DNA from: CAMFKD01 sp964436955
GTDB taxonomy: Bacteria; Chlamydiota; Chlamydiia; Chlamydiales; JAJFMA01
DNA: 18,081 nucleotides
Assembly: GCA_964436955.1 (NCBI GenBank)
Contig: CAYTFC010000067.1
Location: 1 to 18,081, forward strand
Direction: 5' to 3'
The position numbers were made by a program, and so were the translations under genes. Within the stretch, counting starts at the first letter, position 1, and each line of letters opens with the position of its first letter. Under the pieces are notes generated by a model. It had not been told where the DNA came from and ran no database searches. It saw nothing but the letters and a program-made list of their open reading frames with translations. Positions 14,154 to 18,081 of this stretch are shown piece by piece.

Positions 14154-15341
14154 TTAGGGGATTACCAAAACTAAACCGACCTTTAGGCGATTTTGGTCAG
14201 CTAGAATCGCCTTGTTAGCATCATATACCTCATGCCAGCGCTGCGCGGTGCCATAGAAGTGTCTTGAAATGCTAGTGAGGGTATCGCCTTTGCTGACTAC
14301 ATGGTAGCGGGTATCCGTACCTTCTTGACTCTTTGGAGCAATGGATGCTGGTTCAGATGCCATAGAAACAAAGTTATTAGGTTGCACAGAATGTGCACTG
14401 TCCTTGCTTTGTGTGGAAACGGCTTGCAGCAATTTGACGTATTTGGTTTTTGTGGCATCCAATTCGGACGCTAGTTCCATGCGAGCCTGGTCCATTTGAC
14501 GGAGCGCGTTTTTGTGGCTCTTTACGGCATTACTAAGGTCTTGGAAAGAGCGCTCTTGTGCGGTGAGCTTGCCTTGTTGCAGGGCAATGCGGTCTTCCAA
14601 TTGCGCTCTTTCGCGGCTATTGGTCTCAAGTCTTCTGGCAAGATCATCTTGACGACGCGTTAACTCGCGTATGCGTAGCTCAGACTCACGGCCTTTCAGC
14701 TCGTACTGTTGCAACGCATGGCTATTTTCTCTTTGGCGTTCGTCTGCGTCTGCTAGCTGGGTTTCGAGCCGCAATCTTATCTCTATTAATTCCGCAACCT
14801 GTTGTCTTAACTCATATACGGCGTGATCGATAGCAACAGCATCCAAATCCGATGGGTCGGTGTCTGCGATCACTGCCTTAATGGTGGCCTCGCGACGGGC
14901 AATTTCTAGTTCCTCTTGCAACCCTTGGATCAGGCCATCCTTTTGAGCGGCATTACGTTCTAGAGCAGCAAACTCGGTTTGTAGCATTTCGATCTCTTGC
15001 TGCTGAGAGAGTAGAAGCAGCTTAAGTTCTTCTTCGACACTTATCTTTAGCTCTGTGGTGACGACTGATGTTTCCATAGATTCAGGGTCGGTATCTACAA
15101 CAACCAGGTCTTCTTCAGCGTCATCCGAAAACTCGATTTCTTCAAACAAACCTTGTGGTGCTTTGGTAATGGAGGCGATATCAACCTCTTCGTTACCGGA
15201 AAAATCGGTCCTTAGCAACGTCCACACCGCAAGCGCAATCACAATTGCAAAGCTTATAATGCTGATGATAAGCACTTTGGTGTTAGCTGCCTCATTTCGC
15301 AGTTTCACTCTGGGGGAACTCTCTGGGGATTTGTCTGCCAT
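14154..15341 (-). CDS. membrane-anchored coiled-coil protein with C-terminal LysM domain
   Basis: A 395-residue protein. I choose ATG 15341 (MADKSPESSPRVK) because AAGGA lies nine bases upstream; an in-frame ATG at 15377 would add 12 residues. A basic N-terminus is followed by one transmembrane helix at 22-43 (TKVLIISIISFAIVIALAVW), an acidic linker (about 45-85), a long coiled coil (about 88-305, rich in Glu, Gln, Leu and Arg), a Ser/Pro-rich hinge, and a LysM domain in the last 50 residues (YHVVSKGDTLTSISRHFYG). LysM binds N-acetylglucosamine polymers, normally peptidoglycan. The protein could span from inner membrane to cell wall. Its place as first gene before exbB and exbD suggests it anchors the motor to the wall, like a motor-plug or tether. 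It shares no clear identity with CpoB or TolA. Confidence 0.8.
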   Translation of the reverse strand: MADKSPESSPRVKLRNEAANTKVLIISIISFAIVIALAVWTLLRTDFSGNEEVDIASITKAPQGLFEEIEFSDDAEEDLVVVDTDPESMETSVVTTELKISVEEELKLLLLSQQQEIEMLQTEFAALERNAAQKDGLIQGLQEELEIARREATIKAVIADTDPSDLDAVAIDHAVYELRQQVAELIEIRLRLETQLADADERQRENSHALQQYELKGRESELRIRELTRRQDDLARRLETNSRERAQLEDRIALQQGKLTAQERSFQDLSNAVKSHKNALRQMDQARMELASELDATKTKYVKLLQAVSTQSKDSAHSVQPNNFVSMASEPASIAPKSQEGTDTRYHVVSKGDTLTSISRHFYGTAQRWHEVYDANKAILADQNRLKVGLVLVIP

Positions 15342-15429
15342 AATACCGTTTCCTTGATGGGTTACTCGAGATTTCACGAGATCATCGCCAGTCAGCTCAA
15401 TAAATTCAACTCGAATGTCTGAAGTAGCT

Positions 15430-15458
15430 AAAATACGGAGTCAACAACAAATTTGCAA
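15430..15458 (-). promoter_or_regulatory. candidate sigma-70-type promoter of the LysM-exbB-exbD operon
   Basis: On the minus strand, TTGCAA (15453-15458) and TATTTT (15430-15435) are 17 bases apart. Transcription would start about 80 bases before the LysM ATG. The match is moderate and not tested. Confidence 0.35.
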
Positions 15459-15468
15459 AAGAAAAATC

Positions 15469-15496
15469 TTGATTCAGCAAGGGGGTGTGGCATAAT
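15469..15496 (+). promoter_or_regulatory. candidate extended -10 promoter of the DUF255 gene
   Basis: TTGATT (15469-15474) and CATAAT (15491-15496) are 16 bases apart, with TGG directly before the -10 giving an extended -10 element. The start site would fall near 15503, about 55 bases before the ATG at 15559. Confidence 0.4.
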
Positions 15497-15558
15497 GCGG
15501 TAAAAACCCGGTGGCCCCCTATCCACTCTCTCAGTCAACACCCCTTAAAGTGGTTTCT

Positions 15559-17628
15559 ATGTCAGAGAATGAAAATACAAATCGCCTTGCCAATGAGAAG
15601 TCTCCTTATCTTCTGCAGCACGCGCACAATCCCGTAGATTGGTATCCGTGGGGCGAGGAAGCGTTTTTAGCTGCGAGAGATCAGAATAAGCCAATCTTCT
15701 TGTCCATAGGTTATGCTACCTGCCATTGGTGCCACGTCATGGAGCGTGAATCGTTTGAAAATGCCGACATTGCAGGAATGATGAATGATGTGTTCATCAA
15801 CATCAAGGTGGATCGCGAAGAACTTCCTGAGGTCGATGCTCTTTACATGGAATTTGCTCAGAGTATGATGTCGGGAGCCGCCGGCTGGCCGCTAAATCTT
15901 GTGCTGACTCCAGAGCTAAAACCCTTTTTTGCGGCGACCTATTTGCCCGCAGAAAGTGGGCAGGGGCTTATGGGTATGAAAAGTCTTGTTAATCGTATTA
16001 GGGAAGTCTGGGCTGGGGAAGAGCGTGAGCGTGTGATGGAACAAGCCGCCAAGATAGTCGATGTCTTTGCTGATAGCATTCATGTTTCGGGAGAGCAACT
16101 ACCGGAAAGGCATCAGATAAATGCCGCAGCCGATATCTTCTTTAAGATGGCAGATCCTGTTTATGGCGGTATGAAGGGTGCTCCCAAATTCCCCATAGGT
16201 TATCAAGCTAACTTTCTTTTAGCATATGCCGTTAAATCTAAAGAAGCTCGCGCGCTCTTTCTTGTCGAACGTACATTGGAAATGATGCATCGTGGCGGTA
16301 TTTACGATCATCTGGGTGGAGGATTTTCTCGCTACAGCGTGGATGAAAAGTGGCAAGTGCCTCATTTCGAAAAAATGCTCTATGATAATGCTCTTTTAGC
16401 CGATGCCTATACCCAGCTGTGGCAAGTGACACAAAAATCACTCTATCAGACGGTGGCTCAAGAAATTCTCGATTACGTTTTGCGTGACATGACTCACGCC
16501 GAAGGTGGTTTTTATTCTGCTGAAGATGCTGATACCGAAGGACAAGAGGGTCTTTTTTATACTTGGACCTTGGAAGAGATTGAGAATATTCTGGGACCAA
16601 AAGACTCTCAGCTTTTCTGCCAATATTATGACATCACCTCCAGCGGTAACTTTGAGGGGCGCAATGTCCTGCATCCAAGGCATAGCATCGAGGACTTTTC
16701 GGCTGCACGTGGACTGGATTCCAAGACTCTTGAGCAAAAATTTTCTGAGCAGCGCCGTGTATTGTGGCAGCTGCGGGATCGGCGGGTGCATCCTTTCAAG
16801 GATGACAAAATTTTAAGCTCTTGGAACGGACTAATGATTCATTCGTTGGCGCAGGCCGGAGCGGCAATGGCTAACGAAACGTATTTAGCCGCCGCGGAGA
16901 AGGCTGCACGGTTTGTGCGCAAGTATCTGTGGAAAGATGGCTTTCTTTTGAGACGTTGGCGAGATGGAGAATCGCTCTACAACGCTGGTTTGGATGAGTA
17001 TGCCTATTTGATTCGTGGCTTAATTTCGCTATTTGAAGCAGGGCGTGGCTTGGAATGGCTTGAGTGGGCGATGGAGATGACCACCATTTTGGAACAAGGC
17101 TTTAAAGCACCTGAAGGGGCATTCTATCAAGCCGACGGACGGGATGACAATCTCATTCTGCGCAAAATTCAGTACTCAGATGGGGCAGAACCTTCTGGCA
17201 ATGCCATGCATTGTGAAAACCTCTTGCGTCTGTATCACTTGACGTACGATGAGCACTATGTGAAGCAAGCCAAGGACATTTTGAGGGCTGTTAAGCGCTA
17301 TATTGATAGCTATAGTCCTGGGTATGCATACCATTTGTTGAACATTTTGCGTTATTATGACAGGCAGACGCCGTTATTTGTGGTGGCCTTAAGCGACGAT
17401 GACAAATGGAAATCTGAAATATTGCAATTGTTGACACACCGTTTCATTCCGTTTCGTAACATTGTGATCAAACGCAATAACGACAGAGAATTGGCCAGGA
17501 CATTGCCTGTAGTGAATGCATACGTGCCCCTGGATGGCAAGACAGCCTTATACATTTGCTTCCAAGGTGTTTGCAAAGAACCTATTACGGATCTTGCTGC
17601 CATGGTTCAAGCCGTGCACGCGCTATAA
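15559..17628 (+). CDS. YyaL/SSP411 family thioredoxin-domain protein (DUF255)
   Basis: A 689-residue protein from ATG 15559 (MSENENTNRLANEKSPYLLQ); a GTG at 15511 could add 16 residues but they look non-coding. The N-terminal thioredoxin-like domain (about 1-175) holds NRLANEKSPYLLQHAHNPVDW, the CxxC in YATCHWCHVME (Cys55, Cys58), and GWPLNLVLTP. The rest forms an alpha/alpha barrel like those of GlcNAc-epimerase-type enzymes, with KGAPKFP, GGIYDHLGGGFSRYSVD, VPHFEKMLYDNALL, GFYSAEDADTEG, DDKILSSWNGLMI and a closing Cys pair at 667 and 672. The family is widespread in bacteria and eukaryotes (SPATA20). Its exact activity is not settled; a redox or sugar-processing role is often proposed. There is no signal peptide, so it is probably cytosolic. 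Length and motifs are complete. It is divergent from the LysM operon. Confidence 0.92.
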   Translation: MSENENTNRLANEKSPYLLQHAHNPVDWYPWGEEAFLAARDQNKPIFLSIGYATCHWCHVMERESFENADIAGMMNDVFINIKVDREELPEVDALYMEFAQSMMSGAAGWPLNLVLTPELKPFFAATYLPAESGQGLMGMKSLVNRIREVWAGEERERVMEQAAKIVDVFADSIHVSGEQLPERHQINAAADIFFKMADPVYGGMKGAPKFPIGYQANFLLAYAVKSKEARALFLVERTLEMMHRGGIYDHLGGGFSRYSVDEKWQVPHFEKMLYDNALLADAYTQLWQVTQKSLYQTVAQEILDYVLRDMTHAEGGFYSAEDADTEGQEGLFYTWTLEEIENILGPKDSQLFCQYYDITSSGNFEGRNVLHPRHSIEDFSAARGLDSKTLEQKFSEQRRVLWQLRDRRVHPFKDDKILSSWNGLMIHSLAQAGAAMANETYLAAAEKAARFVRKYLWKDGFLLRRWRDGESLYNAGLDEYAYLIRGLISLFEAGRGLEWLEWAMEMTTILEQGFKAPEGAFYQADGRDDNLILRKIQYSDGAEPSGNAMHCENLLRLYHLTYDEHYVKQAKDILRAVKRYIDSYSPGYAYHLLNILRYYDRQTPLFVVALSDDDKWKSEILQLLTHRFIPFRNIVIKRNNDRELARTLPVVNAYVPLDGKTALYICFQGVCKEPITDLAAMVQAVHAL

Positions 17629-17774
17629 AGGGGATTTTATGGTATTCGCTGTGGGTGCTGCTCCATAAGCGTCCTATTGAAACGCCAGCAGAGCCGCCAA
17701 CTCGGGCGCATCGAGTGCCTTTAGTGCCTGTTAGGACAACCTATCTTTCGAGTAAACTATTTACCGGAACGGTG

Positions 17775-17951
17775 ATGGAGCTGAGTTTAGTTGGATTGAT
17801 ATCAGCAGGCCACCAATTGCATTGTGCCTATTCGCGCTGTGGTTTTGGTGTGTTTGCTAGCTTTGATCTATTTCAAATGGCTATTTTCACAATCATTTCC
17901 GCGTCTGCTGGTTACTACATATTTAGACGCACGAACCTGTTGCCAATTTAA
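17775..17951 (+). CDS. small hypothetical membrane protein, doubtful
   Basis: After the DUF255 stop, one frame stays open to TAA/TAG at 17949-17954. From ATG 17775 it gives 58 residues with a hydrophobic stretch (FGVFASFDLFQMAIFTIISA) and a short basic tail (FRRTNLLPI), like a tail-anchored peptide. The frame is open upstream, and a GTG at 17655 would give 98 residues. A well-placed SD (GGGG at 17630-17633) serves an ATG at 17639, but that frame stops after nine codons (MVFAVGAAP) and is offset by one base from the long frame. So a frameshifted gene, a sequencing slip or chance are all possible. No family is recognised. Confidence 0.25.
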   Translation: MELSLVGLISAGHQLHCAYSRCGFGVFASFDLFQMAIFTIISASAGYYIFRRTNLLPI

Positions 17952-17957
17952 TAGTAG

Positions 17958-18028
17958 GAAGCGACCAAAAGGACGAAATGGACATAAGAGACTAAAAATA
18001 AACGCCCTGCATATCTTTTTTGTCGCTT
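17958..18028. repeat. degenerate short-period repeat with small inverted ends
   Basis: From 17958 the sequence runs through variants of GGAC/GCGAC followed by A-rich bases, about every 9-10 nt (GCGACCAAAA, GGACGAAA, TGGACATAA, GAGACTAAAA). AAGCGAC near its start pairs with GTCGCTT at 18022-18028. It appears non-coding. The match is loose. Confidence 0.3.
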
Positions 18029-18042
18029 TATTTGAGATGTCA

Positions 18043-18081
18043 TGGCTGGCAATGAAGCTAAGGGCCTGCCCTTGGCAAGTT
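18043..18081. repeat. REP-like hairpin, copy 2, cut by the window end
   Basis: The 34 bases from 18043 to 18076 match copy 1 (12735-12768) at 31 positions, including the loop core AAGGGCCTGCCCTTGGC. The match stops in the descending arm near the window edge. This confirms a dispersed palindromic family. Confidence 0.7.

Noticed and set aside
1..18081. CRISPR array, tRNA, rRNA, insertion sequence
   Set aside because: No regularly spaced direct repeats, no cloverleaf or rRNA sequence and no transposase-like protein were seen on either strand.

Overview
The window reads as a stretch of bacterial chromosome, most likely from an environmental (amoeba-associated type) member of the Chlamydiota. 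The main argument is gene content and order: a PP2C phosphatase, a NifS-like aminotransferase and two CNNM/CBS (TlyC-like) membrane proteins lie next to each other, as I recall for the CT256-CT259 block of Chlamydia trachomatis. The assignment is an inference. Base composition is moderate and there are no rRNA or tRNA genes, no CRISPR array and no recognisable transposase.

Layout. 1-231: non-coding leader with a purine-rich repeat and a possible broken ORF start. 232-3062 (+): CPBP intramembrane protease, PP2C phosphatase and NifS-like enzyme, the last two overlapping by ATGA. 3063-3354: spacer between convergent genes, built on a long inverted repeat. 3355-8219 (-): M16 peptidase-like half protein, then NUDIX hydrolase, FtsB/DivIC-like protein and two CNNM/CBS proteins; the last four are chained by three 4-nt stop/start overlaps. 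8220-8490: AT-rich divergent intergenic region with one hairpin. 8491-12648 (+): a very large exported protein with a PEP-synthase/PPDK-type ATP-grasp domain, a degenerate phosphohistidine domain and about 850 residues of unknown type. 12649-13017: 369 nt packed with palindromes. 13018-15341 (-): operon of a membrane-anchored coiled-coil LysM protein, ExbB/TolQ and ExbD/TolR. 15342-15558: divergent promoter region. 15559-17628 (+): YyaL/DUF255 thioredoxin-fold protein. 17629-18081: doubtful small ORF and repeats.

How the genes fit. The LysM-ExbB-ExbD operon looks like a proton-driven Tol/Exb-type motor with its own peptidoglycan-binding tether. The NUDIX-FtsB-CNNM-CNNM operon mixes nucleotide clean-up, division and probable ion transport. 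The divergent M16-like and ATP-grasp-like genes both encode predicted exported proteins, and both are stripped-down relatives of known enzymes: the M16 protein lacks the zinc-binding half, and the ATP-grasp protein lacks the PEP-binding barrel. This pair is the most unusual part of the window. The intergenic regions are rich in palindromic repeats, one of which occurs at least twice (12735-12782 and 18043 to the window end).
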